64,000 nt of DNA, taken from positions 1,364,001 through 1,428,000 of the forward strand of contig NZ_JBEPSM010000001.1 in assembly GCF_040548815.1 (NCBI RefSeq), given 5' to 3'. A program made the position numbers and the translations under genes. Of the stretch, positions 7,747 to 16,774 are shown in pieces. The number at the start of each line of letters is the position of its first letter. Within the stretch, counting starts at the first letter, position 1. This stretch comes from Kaistia defluvii (GTDB lineage: Bacteria; Pseudomonadota; Alphaproteobacteria; Rhizobiales; Kaistiaceae). Under the pieces are notes generated by a model. That model was not told where the DNA came from. It worked only from the letters and a program-made list of their open reading frames with translations, and searched no databases.

Positions 7747-8976
7747 ATGACGTTTAAGTCTGTAATTCTCGGCTCCGCGGCCGCGATCATGGTCGCTGGC
7801 GCAGCCAATGCCGCCGATCTCACCGTCGCCGAACCGGTCGACTACGTGAAGGTCTGCGACGCCTTCGGCAAGGGCTTCTTCTATTCGCCCGGCACCGACA
7901 CCTGCATCAAGGTCGGCGGCTATGTGAAGTTCATCACCTCGTTCGGTGACAACTCTTCAAACTTCCCCGCCTATAACAAGGCATACCCGACCAGCAACTG
8001 GGGCAACTTCGTCACCGAGGCCTCCATCCAGGTCACGGCTTCGTCGATCACCGAATACGGCAATCTGACCGGCTGGATCGATTACCGCGCCAAGACCGGC
8101 AACACCGCCGACGGCGGCGAGACGGTCGCGGACTACGTCAACGCCTCGACCAACTCGGCCTATGTCGACACGGCCTGGCTGCAGTTCGGCCCGGTCAAAG
8201 CCGGTTACTTCGACTCGCTGTTCGATTTCGGCCAGGGCTTCACGGATAAGGGCAGCTATTCGTCGGACACCAAGACCGACCACATCGAGCTTTCCTATAC
8301 GGTGAACGGCTTCGGTCTCGCCGTCTCGCTCGAAGATCCGCGCGATCGTAACGCTGTCGGCTATTCTGAGACGTATGGCGGCAACGACAACATGCCGGAC
8401 GTCATCGGCGCTGTGACCTATAGCAGCGGCATCTTCAAGACCAAGATTGCGGGTGCCTACTTCAAGCACGCCGTCGATATCGTCAACAACCGCCGTGACC
8501 CGCAGGATGGCTTCGCCGTCGGCGGTATCGTCGAACTGGCGCTCGACAGCATCACGAAGGGCGACAAGTTCCAGCTCTACGCGGCCTATGCCCAGAACGG
8601 CAACTCGTTTACCGGCATCACGGGCGGTTCGTCGGTCGCCGGCTACACCGGTTACGGCGCGATGACGGGCGGCAAGGGTCTCGATCAGGTCCCGGGCGAC
8701 AGCTGGAGCACCTTCGCGTCCTACAAGCATGTCTGGACCGATCGCGTCTGGTCGGCGCTCACGGTCGGTTACGCCAAGTTCGACGGCACCGCCGACTATA
8801 CCAATTGGGCTGACCGCGAATTCGACGCCTTCCGCGTTGGCGGCGCCGTCAACTTCACCCCGGTCAAGGGCCTCGACCTGATGGTCGATGCTGCCTACAA
8901 CAAGATCGATTCCGATACGGCTGCCATCGACGGCGACGCCTGGTCGACCACGATCTGGCTGAAGCGCTCCTGGTAA
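7747..8976 (+). CDS. Outer-membrane porin of the rhizobial Porin_2 family
   Basis: A 409-residue general porin expected to form a 16-stranded beta-barrel trimer. It has a signal peptide (cut after ANA at residue 22) and the diagnostic N-terminal block with two cysteines, VKVCDAFGKGFFYSP...DTCIKVGGYVKF. Many alternating-hydrophobic strands end in an aromatic residue (IWLKRSW at the C-terminus, the BAM targeting end). The start is placed at 7747 because GGAAGG lies six bases upstream and the signal peptide begins there; the 30 bases before it are non-coding leader. Relatives are Omp2b of Brucella and RopA of rhizobia. Confidence 0.95.
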   Translation: MTFKSVILGSAAAIMVAGAANAADLTVAEPVDYVKVCDAFGKGFFYSPGTDTCIKVGGYVKFITSFGDNSSNFPAYNKAYPTSNWGNFVTEASIQVTASSITEYGNLTGWIDYRAKTGNTADGGETVADYVNASTNSAYVDTAWLQFGPVKAGYFDSLFDFGQGFTDKGSYSSDTKTDHIELSYTVNGFGLAVSLEDPRDRNAVGYSETYGGNDNMPDVIGAVTYSSGIFKTKIAGAYFKHAVDIVNNRRDPQDGFAVGGIVELALDSITKGDKFQLYAAYAQNGNSFTGITGGSSVAGYTGYGAMTGGKGLDQVPGDSWSTFASYKHVWTDRVWSALTVGYAKFDGTADYTNWADREFDAFRVGGAVNFTPVKGLDLMVDAAYNKIDSDTAAIDGDAWSTTIWLKRSW

Positions 8977-9012
8977 GCGATACGGCTCCACGCCGCGAGG
9001 CATGGATCCTGG

Positions 9013-9044
9013 ACCCGGCGGAGCGATGCGCCGGGTTTCCTTTT
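9013..9044 (+). terminator. Rho-independent terminator of the porin gene
   Basis: ACCCGGCG (9013-9020) pairs with CGCCGGGT (9029-9036), followed by TTCCTTTT. It begins 36 bases after the porin stop. Confidence 0.85.
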
Positions 9045-9049
9045 GCCGG

Positions 9050-9358
9050 TCAATCCCGCAGCAGAGCCGCCAGGATCGTCGCGCGCTCGGCGGCGAGGTC
9101 GCCCTCGCCCGCCTTCTGTCCGGCCTGACCATACCAGTAGCGCGCGTTCCAGAGATCGCCCTCGATGCGGTGGACATGGGCGTGCAGCCAGGCGCCGGCG
9201 CGGCTGGCGTCATCCTGGACCAGGGCGTGCGCCGCCTCCCACTCGCCCTTTTCCAGATGCCAGAGCGCCCGCAGCGGCGCCGAGAGCCCCGGGGGCGGCT
9301 CGGCATCGGCAAGCGTCGCGCGGAAGCTTTCCGGCGATGCGGTAGGTGTCCGATCCAT
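9050..9358 (-). CDS. Conserved hypothetical protein, about 100 residues, helical
   Basis: A 102-residue soluble protein, mostly helical, with LRALWHLEKGEWEAAHALVQ followed by HVHRIEGDLWNARYWYGQAG. This pattern resembles one or two tetratricopeptide-like helical hairpins. Proteins of this size and pattern are widespread in proteobacteria without an assigned role. The ATG at 9358 is preferred because an AAGGAAG ribosome site precedes it; the frame stays open far upstream, but that part has no coding character. It converges with the porin gene, and the porin terminator lies between them. Confidence 0.65.
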   Translation of the reverse strand: MDRTPTASPESFRATLADAEPPPGLSAPLRALWHLEKGEWEAAHALVQDDASRAGAWLHAHVHRIEGDLWNARYWYGQAGQKAGEGDLAAERATILAALLRD

Positions 9359-9510
9359 GCTCTTCCTTCCCAAACAAACGTTGCAGCGAAGCAATGAGGC
9401 CAACGCGCGGCCCTTACCATGCCAAACTGGCTTGCCCGCGCCAATGGACAGCATTACAAGCTCTACTGTCTCAGGAGTTTGGATGTCGACTACTTCGCAG
9501 TCCCGGTGAT

Positions 9511-9532
9511 CCCCTGCCCGTAAGCGGCAGGG
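9511..9532. repeat. Hairpin of unknown origin upstream of the TopAI-like gene
   Basis: CCCTGCC (9512-9518) pairs with GGCAGGG (9526-9532) around a seven-base loop, followed by ATTGAAG. It lies about 80 bases before the next gene. The look is reminiscent of ends left by IS200/IS605-type elements, but no transposase is nearby. Confidence 0.35.
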
Positions 9533-9610
9533 ATTGAAGTCCTCGCGCCCTTGGCGCGCGGCCCGCGGAATCGCGGCTGCGATCACCTGATTCCTGAACG
9601 AAATCCCATC

Positions 9611-9868
9611 ATGAATGTCTCGAAAGTCGAGCAGCGTGTCTTGCACGCGCTCGCCCAGGGCGGCGTTATCCGCCATCGCAAGAATGACTCCGGCCGCATC
9701 ATCGCGGTGGACTGCACAACCCGGGACGGCTGGATCCTGACGGATTGTTCGCTCGACCTGTTCCAGCGCCTGAAGCGGCGGCGGCTGATCGCGTCGCAGA
9801 ACGGCGCGCCCTACCGCATCACGCGGACAGGCCTGGACGCGGTGCGGGCCCAGTTGGACAACCGCTGA
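9611..9868 (+). CDS. YjhX/TopAI family protein (topoisomerase I inhibitor toxin homologue)
   Basis: An 85-residue protein matching E. coli YjhX (TopAI) in length and along its whole course: [12 protein letters not shown] at the start, a central [18 protein letters not shown] block, and the ending [19 protein letters not shown]. In E. coli TopAI binds and inhibits topoisomerase I and is countered by YjhQ, an acetyltransferase-like antitoxin encoded next to it. No YjhQ-like gene lies on either side here, so this copy is an orphan and may not be an active toxin. The internal ATG at 9611 is chosen from the conserved N-terminus; upstream in-frame codons have no similarity. Confidence 0.85.
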   Translation: MNVSKVEQRVLHALAQGGVIRHRKNDSGRIIAVDCTTRDGWILTDCSLDLFQRLKRRRLIASQNGAPYRITRTGLDAVRAQLDNR

Positions 9869-9963
9869 ACAACGAGGCCGGCGGACTCTCGGGCTCGCCG
9901 GCCTCCCCAGTTGCGGTACGAGGGCTACGGACTGGAAGACGACCATCAAGGAGGCAGTTTTGC

Positions 9964-10092
9964 CCTTCACCTCTCCCTGAGGAGGGGCTGGAGCGAAGCT
10001 CTGGGAGAGGGTTTAGGGAACCATCTGGTGAGGCCGTAAACCCTCACCCGCCGCACTGCGTGCGTCGACCTCTCCCTCAGGGAGAGGTGAAA
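9964..10092. repeat. Rhizobial-type intergenic palindromic repeat
   Basis: The unit is bounded by CACCTCTCCCTGAGG near 9969 and CACCTC-type arms around 10068-10089, where CCTCTCCCTCAGGGAGAGG is a near-perfect palindrome. It also carries the CCCTCACCCGCCGC and GTGCGTCGACC blocks common to dispersed repeats in rhizobial genomes. It fills most of the gap between the TopAI-like gene and the chorismate mutase gene. It may fold into a long hairpin in transcripts from either side. Confidence 0.7.
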
Positions 10093-10142
10093 GTTGGTGC
10101 TTCAAACCCGATTGATTCTTCCTAAGCGCAGCCGGCCTTGCC

Positions 10143-10448
10143 TTACTGCGCGAGGCGCGCGGCGATGGTGCGCCGCTCGAACTCGATGTTCCACTCGATG
10201 AGCCGGCGCCAGAGATCGCGCGCCAGCTGCTCGTCAAGGCCAGCTTCCCCCGCCGCCACGGCGACGCGGTCGAGCACCTCGTCAACCCGTTCCGGCACCA
10301 GCGCCTCGTCCGGCGAAGACTTGATCTCGGCCATCCGCTGCACATAGCCGAAGCGCTCGGCCAGCAAGGCGACGAGATCGGCATCCAGCCGATCGATCTC
10401 GGTGCGGATATGCGCCTTGGTGATGCAGTCGGCCGGCTTGCGGATCAT
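10143..10448 (-). CDS. Chorismate mutase (AroQ type, PchB-like)
   Basis: A 101-residue all-helical AroQ-fold protein. The N-terminus MIRKPADCITKAHIRTEIDRLD is closest in pattern to isochorismate-pyruvate lyase/chorismate mutase PchB; further blocks are RFGYVQRMAEIK near residue 35 and PERVDEVLDRV near 53. Arg and Lys residues at these positions are the usual active-site contacts. Such stand-alone enzymes convert chorismate to prephenate for Phe/Tyr synthesis, and some also cleave isochorismate. No siderophore genes are nearby, so chorismate mutase is the more likely activity. It follows gatA with a one-base gap, so the two are co-transcribed. Confidence 0.85.
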   Translation of the reverse strand: MIRKPADCITKAHIRTEIDRLDADLVALLAERFGYVQRMAEIKSSPDEALVPERVDEVLDRVAVAAGEAGLDEQLARDLWRRLIEWNIEFERRTIAARLAQ

Positions 10449-10449
10449 G

Positions 10450-11937
10450 TCACCACCACTTGGACGGCGTGAACGTGCCGGCGGCGTCCTCGATCACCTG
10501 GCCGAGGCGGAACAGCGTCTCTTCCTCGAACGGGCGGCCGATCAGCTGCAGGCCGAGCGGCAGCTTCGACTTGTCGAGGCCGGCAGGGACTGCCAGGCCA
10601 GGCAGGCCCGCCATGTTGACCGTCACGGTGAAGATGTCGTTCAGGTACATCTCCACCGGCGACGCCGTCGTCATTTCCGCGAGGCCGAAGGCGGCCGAAG
10701 GAGTCGCCGGCGTCAGCACGGCGTCGACGCCGGCTTCGAAAGCGAGATCGAAATCGCGCTTGATCAGCGTGCGGATCTTCTGCGCGCGGACGTAATAGGC
10801 GTCGTAATAGCCGGCCGACAGCACATAGGTGCCGATCAGGATGCGGCGCTTCACTTCATGACCGAAGCCGGCCGAGCGAGTGTTCTCATACATCGAGGCG
10901 ATGTCTTCGCCCGGCACGCGCAGGCCATAGCGCACGCCGTCATAGCGGGCGAGGTTCGACGAAGCCTCAGCGGGCGCCACGATGTAATAGGCAGGCAGGG
11001 CATATTTCGTGTGCGGCAGCGAGATGTCGACGATCTCGGCGCCTGCTTCCTTCAGCCAGGCGATGCCCTGCTGCCAGAGCGCCTCGATCTCGGCCGACAT
11101 GCCGTCGAGCCGGTATTCGCGCGGGATGCCGATCCGCAGCCCCTTCACCGACTGGCCGACGGCGCCCTCGTAATCGCCCACCGGCACGTCGACGGAGGTG
11201 GTGTCCTTGGCGTCGACCGAAGCCATAGACTTCAGCAGGATGGCGGCGTCGCGCACGGTGCGGGCGATCGGGCCGGCCTGGTCCAGCGACGAGGCGAAGG
11301 CGACCGTGCCCCAGCGCGAGCAGCGGCCATAGGTCGGCTTGATGCCGACCGTGCCGGTGAAGGCGGCCGGCTGGCGGATCGAGCCGCCGGTATCGGTTGC
11401 GGTAGCACCCGCGCAAAGGCGCGCGGCCACGGCGGCGGCGGAACCGCCCGACGAGCCGCCCGGCACCAGCGGCGCGTTGGAGCCTTCCTTGCGCCAGGGA
11501 TTGACGACCGGGCCGTAGAACGACGTCTCGTTCGACGAGCCCATGGCGAACTCGTCCATGTTCAGCTTGCCGAGCATGACCGCGCCGTCATTCCAGAGAT
11601 TGGCCGTGACGGTCGATTCATAGTTAGGCTTGAACTTGTCGAGGATGTGCGACGCGGCCTGGGTATGCACGCCCTCGGTCGCGAACAGGTCCTTGACGCC
11701 GATCGGCACGCCTTCCAGCGCACGCGCCTCGCCCTTGGCCAGCTTCTCGTCGGAAGCCGCCGCCATGCTGAGCGCCTGCTCCGGCGTCTCGACGATATAG
11801 GCGTTGAGCGCGCGAGCCGCCTCCATCGAGGCGAGATAGGCCTTGGTCAGTTCCGAGGCGGAGAAGGCCTTGGCGGTGAGGCCGTCGCGGATTTCGGCAA
11901 TGGTCAGGCTGGTCAGGTCGGTCGAAGACATCGGCAT
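10450..11937 (-). CDS. gatA: Asp-tRNA(Asn)/Glu-tRNA(Gln) amidotransferase subunit A
   Basis: A 495-residue amidase-signature enzyme, the usual length for GatA. It releases ammonia from glutamine so that misacylated Asp-tRNA(Asn) or Glu-tRNA(Gln) can be amidated by GatB. The catalytic triad is visible: Lys in IGVKDLF (near residue 80), the cis-Ser in [15 protein letters not shown] (near 155) and the nucleophilic Ser in [14 protein letters not shown] (near 178). It lies 89 bases downstream of gatC on the same strand; gatB is not in this window. The start could be 11937 or the second Met at 11931. Confidence 0.97.
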   Translation of the reverse strand: MPMSSTDLTSLTIAEIRDGLTAKAFSASELTKAYLASMEAARALNAYIVETPEQALSMAAASDEKLAKGEARALEGVPIGVKDLFATEGVHTQAASHILDKFKPNYESTVTANLWNDGAVMLGKLNMDEFAMGSSNETSFYGPVVNPWRKEGSNAPLVPGGSSGGSAAAVAARLCAGATATDTGGSIRQPAAFTGTVGIKPTYGRCSRWGTVAFASSLDQAGPIARTVRDAAILLKSMASVDAKDTTSVDVPVGDYEGAVGQSVKGLRIGIPREYRLDGMSAEIEALWQQGIAWLKEAGAEIVDISLPHTKYALPAYYIVAPAEASSNLARYDGVRYGLRVPGEDIASMYENTRSAGFGHEVKRRILIGTYVLSAGYYDAYYVRAQKIRTLIKRDFDLAFEAGVDAVLTPATPSAAFGLAEMTTASPVEMYLNDIFTVTVNMAGLPGLAVPAGLDKSKLPLGLQLIGRPFEEETLFRLGQVIEDAAGTFTPSKWW

Positions 11938-12026
11938 CTCGAATGTCAGGAGGCGGTGCGCGGCGTCACCGGGCTTGAGGACGCGCGGCGCCCTCTTCGG
12001 AAAAGTCGGCGTCTAGCGCCCGGCGG

Positions 12027-12314
12027 TCACTCGACGACCTTGGGCACGACGAAGAAATCATCATCCGAGATCGGCGCATTGGCGACGACGCGATCGGCAT
12101 AGAAGCCGTCGGTGACAATATCGGCGCGCTTCTTCATCGTCTGGGCGACGACCGAGGTCAGCGGCTCGACGCCCTCGACATCGACCTCGTTCAATTGCTC
12201 GGCAAAGCCGAGAATCGCGTTGATCTCGCCCTGGAAGGATTGGGCTTCCTCCTCGGTGACAGCGATCCGGGCGAGATGAGCGACCCGCTTGACGGTGGCG
12301 ATGTCGACGGACAT
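12027..12314 (-). CDS. gatC: Asp-tRNA(Asn)/Glu-tRNA(Gln) amidotransferase subunit C
   Basis: A 95-residue GatC, the small subunit that wraps around GatA and steadies its contact with GatB. Diagnostic stretches are [18 protein letters not shown] at the N-terminus, a central [25 protein letters not shown] block and the C-terminal [11 protein letters not shown]. It is the first gene of the gatC-gatA-chorismate mutase run. Its promoter should lie in the 230 bp shared with the divergent dinB. Confidence 0.97.
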   Translation of the reverse strand: MSVDIATVKRVAHLARIAVTEEEAQSFQGEINAILGFAEQLNEVDVEGVEPLTSVVAQTMKKRADIVTDGFYADRVVANAPISDDDFFVVPKVVE

Positions 12315-12547
12315 GGCGAGAACCCTTTGGCAAGAGCCGTTGAGAGCCGGTTGAGCGCGGCGGCCACGGCGGAAATGATCCGCTCGCTATATCACCCGCC
12401 TCTGCCGCATCGCAACTGAACAGGCCGAAAGCAGGAAGGATTGCCGCCCGCAGCGACCTTGCGCCGCCGCCCTGCCGCATCAATTGCAGCCCCGCTCCCG
12501 GACGGATAGTTTCGCGTATCGCGGCATCGCGCCGCCACCGGGCCGTC

Positions 12548-13825
12548 ATGTCGATCTCTGCCAATGCCATTGCCGGCTTCTGCCGCGACTGCCTGACGCC
12601 CGCTTCCGGGCCGCGTTGCCGCGCCTGTGGCAGCCCGCGCATCGCCGCGCACCCGGAACTCGGCACGCTCTCCATCACCCATGTCGATTGCGACGCCTTC
12701 TATGCCTCGATCGAGAAGCGCGACGACGCGAGCCTTGCCGACCAGGCCGTCATCATCGGCGGGGGTAAGCGCGGCGTCGTCTCGACCTGCTGCTACATCG
12801 CCCGCATCCACGGCGTCCGCTCGGCCATGCCGATGTACAAGGCGCTCGACCTCTGCCCGGACGCAGTTGTGATTCGGCCGAACATGGAGAAATACGTCGC
12901 CGTCGGCCACCAGATCCGCACGCTGATGCAGGAGCTGACGCCGCTTGTCGAGCCGATCTCGATCGACGAAGCCTTCCTCGATCTCTCCGGCACCGAACGG
13001 CTGCATGGCGCCCCGCCGGCGCTGACCATCGCCCGCTTCGCCCGCCGCGTCGAACAGGAGATCGGCATCACCATCTCGGTCGGTCTCTCCTTCAACAAGT
13101 TCCTCGCCAAGCTCGCCTCCGACCTCGACAAGCCGCGCGGCTTCTCCGTCATCGGCCGGGCCGAAGCGCTGACCTTCCTGGCCGAAAAGCCGGTCGGCAT
13201 GATCTGGGGCGTCGGCAAGGCGCTGGAGGCGAAGCTCGCCGAACAGGGCATCAAGACGATCGGCCAGCTGCAGCGCATGGAGGAGAGCGACCTCGCCAAG
13301 CGCTACGGCGTCATGGGGCTGCGGCTCGCCCGCCTTGCCCGCGCCGACGACCGCCGCACCGTCGAGCCGCGCCACGAGGCGAAATCGATCGGCGCGGAGA
13401 CCACCTTCGACCACGACCACGCCGACCTCGCGACGCTCCGCCCGATCCTGCGCCGCCTGTCGGAAAAGGTCTCCGCCCGCCTGAAGCGCGCCGAGCTCGC
13501 CGCCTGCAACGTGACGCTGAAGCTCAAATCCTCCGATTTCAAACTTCGCACCCGCTCGCGCCAGCTCGCCGACCCGACCCGCCTCGCCGACCGCATCTTT
13601 CGCACGGCGGAGCAGTTGCTGGCGCACGAGACCGACGGCACCACCTATCGCCTGATCGGCGTGTCGGTATCGGATTTCTCCGATCCGCAGCGGGCCGATC
13701 CGGACGATCTCGTCGACCCCGCCGCCGCCAAGCGCGCCAAGGCAGAGGCCGCGATCGACAAGGTGCGCGGCAAGTTCGGCAAGGCCGCCGTCGAGCACGG
13801 CCTGACGTTTCGCAAGCCGGAATAG
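12548..13825 (+). CDS. dinB: DNA polymerase IV with N-terminal zinc ribbon
   Basis: A 425-residue Y-family translesion polymerase. The catalytic acids are in [13 protein letters not shown] (near residue 48) and [10 protein letters not shown] (near 140); a helix-hairpin-helix region ([16 protein letters not shown]) and a little-finger domain follow. The protein is longer than E. coli Pol IV because of an N-terminal extension with CxxC pairs at Cys12/Cys15 and Cys24/Cys27, a probable zinc ribbon. There is no clear ribosome site, so the start rests on the zinc ribbon being part of the protein. I saw no alphaproteobacterial LexA box (GAAC-N7-GTTC) upstream. Confidence 0.93.
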   Translation: MSISANAIAGFCRDCLTPASGPRCRACGSPRIAAHPELGTLSITHVDCDAFYASIEKRDDASLADQAVIIGGGKRGVVSTCCYIARIHGVRSAMPMYKALDLCPDAVVIRPNMEKYVAVGHQIRTLMQELTPLVEPISIDEAFLDLSGTERLHGAPPALTIARFARRVEQEIGITISVGLSFNKFLAKLASDLDKPRGFSVIGRAEALTFLAEKPVGMIWGVGKALEAKLAEQGIKTIGQLQRMEESDLAKRYGVMGLRLARLARADDRRTVEPRHEAKSIGAETTFDHDHADLATLRPILRRLSEKVSARLKRAELAACNVTLKLKSSDFKLRTRSRQLADPTRLADRIFRTAEQLLAHETDGTTYRLIGVSVSDFSDPQRADPDDLVDPAAAKRAKAEAAIDKVRGKFGKAAVEHGLTFRKPE

Positions 13826-13911
13826 CGCCGAGTCCGCCTTGGTCTTGTTACGCCCCGCCGCTATGCTTTTCGGCAAACGCTGCGTTGAACAACAAGATGG
13901 GGAGCGAAGCC

Positions 13912-14388
13912 ATGACCGAAAAGCCGGCGAGACAGCGCGCCACGGCCAGATCCGCCGCGAAGCCCGCGGCCGACAACGATCCGGCAAGACCCCCACTCCT
14001 CGCCGGCGGCAATCCGCAGATTCCCAAGGGCTTTGGCGATGAACCCGTGCAGGCCTATATCGCCGCCATGCCGGAATGGAAGCACGCGGTCGGCAAGCGC
14101 CTCGACGCCATCATCACCCGCGCGGTGCCGGGCGTGCGCAAGGCGGTCAAATGGAACTCGCCCCTCTATGGCGCCGACGAGGACGGCTGGTTCCTCGGCC
14201 TTCACTGCATGACCAAATACGTCAAGGTCGCCTTCTTCCGCGGCGCAGCCCTCGATCCGCCGCCGCCGGAATCCTCCAAGCAGGCCCATGTGCGCTACTT
14301 CCATATCCATGAGGATCGCCCGTTCGACGAGGCGCAGTTCGAGGCCTGGGTGAAGCAGGCGAGCCGCCTGCCCGGCGAAAAGATGTGA
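13912..14388 (+). CDS. DUF1801 domain protein (first of a tandem pair)
   Basis: A 158-residue cytoplasmic protein. After a basic, Ala/Pro-rich N-terminal tail of about 40 residues comes a DUF1801 fold: VQAYIAAMPEWKHAVGKRLDAII, then KAVKWNSPLYGADEDGWFLGLHCMTKYVKVAFFRG. The WNSP/Y block and the following strands are the family hallmark. DUF1801 proteins resemble the iron-chaperone-like frataxin fold in shape, but no activity is established. The start at 13912 is backed by GGGGAG seven bases upstream; in-frame ATGs at 13885 and 13897 are weaker. It ends 14 bases before a second DUF1801 gene. Confidence 0.75.
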   Translation: MTEKPARQRATARSAAKPAADNDPARPPLLAGGNPQIPKGFGDEPVQAYIAAMPEWKHAVGKRLDAIITRAVPGVRKAVKWNSPLYGADEDGWFLGLHCMTKYVKVAFFRGAALDPPPPESSKQAHVRYFHIHEDRPFDEAQFEAWVKQASRLPGEKM

Positions 14389-14402
14389 CGGGAGGACACG
14401 CC

Positions 14403-14834
14403 ATGACCAATCCGACGCACGACGCAGAGCCGGCGGAAGGCGCCACCGCCTCCGACATCATCGACGCGAAGATCCGCGACCTCGCCGACTGGCGCGGCGA
14501 GACGCTGGCGCAGGTCCGCCGGCTGATCCGCGACGCCGACCCGGATGTCGTGGAGGAAGTGAAATGGCGCGGCGTGCCCGTCTGGTCGCATGACGGCATA
14601 ATCTGCACCGGCGAGACCTACAAATCCGCCGTCAAGCTGACCTTCGCCAACGGCGCCGCGCTGGGCGACCCGTCCGGCCTGTTCAATGCGAGCCTCGAGG
14701 GTAATACCCGCCGCGCCATCGACCTCCACGAGGGCGAGGCGATCGACGCGGCGGCGTTCCAGGCGCTGATCCGCGCGGCGATCGCGCGGAACCAGGCCAA
14801 GGCCAGAAAGCCCCGGAAACCGAGCGCCGGCTGA
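14403..14834 (+). CDS. DUF1801 domain protein (second of a tandem pair)
   Basis: A 143-residue DUF1801 protein. The blocks DWRGETLAQVRRLIRDADP and EVKWRGVPVWSHDGIICTGETYKSAVKLTFANGA correspond to those of the preceding gene, but the two proteins are only distantly similar, so this is an old duplication or two separate families side by side. GGGAGG precedes the ATG at 14403, which is preferred over the in-frame ATG at 14385 that falls inside the end of the upstream gene. The function is unknown; the pair is probably co-transcribed. Confidence 0.8.
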   Translation: MTNPTHDAEPAEGATASDIIDAKIRDLADWRGETLAQVRRLIRDADPDVVEEVKWRGVPVWSHDGIICTGETYKSAVKLTFANGAALGDPSGLFNASLEGNTRRAIDLHEGEAIDAAAFQALIRAAIARNQAKARKPRKPSAG

Positions 14835-14951
14835 CCCGGCCCCCCGCCCGCTATCCCCGCCTCGCGAACGAACCCGAAAACGGTGGTTGCCCGCGCCCGC
14901 GCCGCCGATCATGATCCTCTCCCGATCGTGTGGAATCGCAGAGAAAACAAT

Positions 14952-16607
14952 ATGTCGGAAGCAACGCTCCATCCTCTCGCCGGCAAGCCGGTTCCCCGCT
15001 CGGCCCTCACCAACATTCCGCGGCTGATGACCGCCTATTTCGCGCTGACGCCGGACCCGGCGATCGCGACCCAGAAGGTGGCGTTCGGCACGTCGGGCCA
15101 TCGCGGCTCGGCCTTCGCTAGCGCTTTCAACGAATGGCACATCCTGGCGATCACCCAGGCCGTCTGCCTCTATCGCCAGCATGCCGGCATCACCGGCCCG
15201 CTCTTCATCGGCATGGATACCCACGCCCTCTCCGAAGCCGCCCTCACCTCGGCGATCGAGGTGCTGGCCGCCAATGGCGTCGAGACCATGGTCGACGAGC
15301 ATCTCGGCTATACCCCGACGCCCGTCATCTCGCATGCCATCCTCACCTACAACAAAGGCCGCACCGAAGGCCTCGCCGACGGCATCGTGATCAGCCCGTC
15401 GCACAATCCGCCCGATGATGGCGGCTTCAAGTACAACCCGACCAATGGCGGCCCGGCCGATGTCGACGTCACCGGCTGGATCGGCAAGGCGGCCAACGAG
15501 TTCCTGGCGACCAAACTCGCCGGCGTGAAGCGCATGCCCTTCGCCCACGCCCGCAAGGAAGCCTGCATCCGCTCGTACGATTACATCACCCCCTATGTCG
15601 CCGATCTCGCCTCCGTCATCGACATGGAAGCCATTCGCGCCGCGGGTGTAAAAATCGGCATCGACCCGCTCGGTGGCGCCGCCGTGCGCTACTGGGAGCC
15701 GATGATCGAGCGTTTCAAGCTCGACGCCACCGTCGTCAACGACGTCGTCGACCCGACCTTCGCCTTCATGACGGCGGACTGGGACGGCAAGATCCGCATG
15801 GACTGCTCCTCGCCCTACGCCATGGCGCCGCTGATCGCGCTCGCCGCAAAATTCGACATTGCCTTCGCCAACGATACCGACGCCGACCGCCACGGCATCG
15901 TCACGCCGTCGGGCGGGCTGATGAACCCCAACCAGTTCCTGGCCGCCTCGATCGCCTATCTCTGCCGCCACCGGCCGGAATGGAGCGAAGCGAGCGCCTT
16001 CGGCAAGACGGCCGTCTCCAGCGGCATGATCGATCGCGTCGTCGCCAAGATGGGCCGCAAGCTGGTCGAGGTGCCGGTCGGCTTCAAATGGTTCAGCGCC
16101 GGGATGATCGACGGCTCGCTCGCCTTTGGCGGCGAGGAAAGCGCCGGCGCCTCGTTCCTGCGCCGCGACGGCTCTGTCTGGACCACCGACAAGGACGGCC
16201 TGATCATGGGCCTGCTGGCGGCCGAGATCACCGCCACCACCGGCCAGGACCCCAACCAGCTCTACCAGTCGGTCACGTCGGATCTCGGCAAATCCTATTA
16301 TGCGCGCATCGACGCCCCGGCGACGGTGGAGCAGAAGGCGATCCTGGGAAAACTCGACCCGTCCAAGATCGACGCGGCCGAGCTCGCCGGCGAGCCGGTG
16401 ACGGCGCGCCTCACCCGCGCGCCGGGCAACGACGCCTCGATCGGCGGCATCAAGGTGGTGACCGAAAACGGCTGGTTCGCCGCCCGCCCCTCCGGCACGG
16501 AAGAAGTCTACAAGATCTACGCGGAGAGCTTTTTAAGCGCCGAGCACCTGGCCCAGATCCAGTCGGACGCAAGGGCCGTGGTGGCGAAGGTGTTTGCGGG
16601 GGGATGA
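14952..16607 (+). CDS. pgm: Phosphoglucomutase, alpha-D-glucose-phosphate specific
   Basis: A 551-residue enzyme, close to the 546 of E. coli Pgm, that interconverts glucose 1- and 6-phosphate for glycogen, glucan and nucleotide-sugar synthesis. The active-site serine loop is ISPSHNPPDDGGFKYNPTNGGP (near residue 155), the metal loop is NDTDADRHGIV (near 310), the sugar-binding loop is GGEESAGASF (near 395) and the phosphate-binding loop is ARPSGTEEVYKIY near the C-terminus. The start at MSEATLHP fits the family; about 23 further in-frame codons upstream look non-coding. No neighbours of the glycogen pathway are present here. Confidence 0.97.
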   Translation: MSEATLHPLAGKPVPRSALTNIPRLMTAYFALTPDPAIATQKVAFGTSGHRGSAFASAFNEWHILAITQAVCLYRQHAGITGPLFIGMDTHALSEAALTSAIEVLAANGVETMVDEHLGYTPTPVISHAILTYNKGRTEGLADGIVISPSHNPPDDGGFKYNPTNGGPADVDVTGWIGKAANEFLATKLAGVKRMPFAHARKEACIRSYDYITPYVADLASVIDMEAIRAAGVKIGIDPLGGAAVRYWEPMIERFKLDATVVNDVVDPTFAFMTADWDGKIRMDCSSPYAMAPLIALAAKFDIAFANDTDADRHGIVTPSGGLMNPNQFLAASIAYLCRHRPEWSEASAFGKTAVSSGMIDRVVAKMGRKLVEVPVGFKWFSAGMIDGSLAFGGEESAGASFLRRDGSVWTTDKDGLIMGLLAAEITATTGQDPNQLYQSVTSDLGKSYYARIDAPATVEQKAILGKLDPSKIDAAELAGEPVTARLTRAPGNDASIGGIKVVTENGWFAARPSGTEEVYKIYAESFLSAEHLAQIQSDARAVVAKVFAGG

Positions 16608-16774
16608 GCTTTGGTTCAACCCGGCGCAGATACTAGCCAAAATTCTATCGGCACTTTGACCCGCTCGCCAATATTGAGAGTTGCACAATCTCCAAGCCGA
16701 TGCCCATGAGGTTGTACGCAATTCTAAATAAGCGATAGTAGTCCCGAAGTCGTTTCGCGAAAGGGAACGCCGAG

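Noticed and set aside
9050..9970. A 306-codon version of the small hypothetical gene reaching back to 9970
   Set aside because: The upstream part runs opposite to the well-supported TopAI-like gene and through a hairpin; the ribosome site and family-like sequence support a start at 9358.
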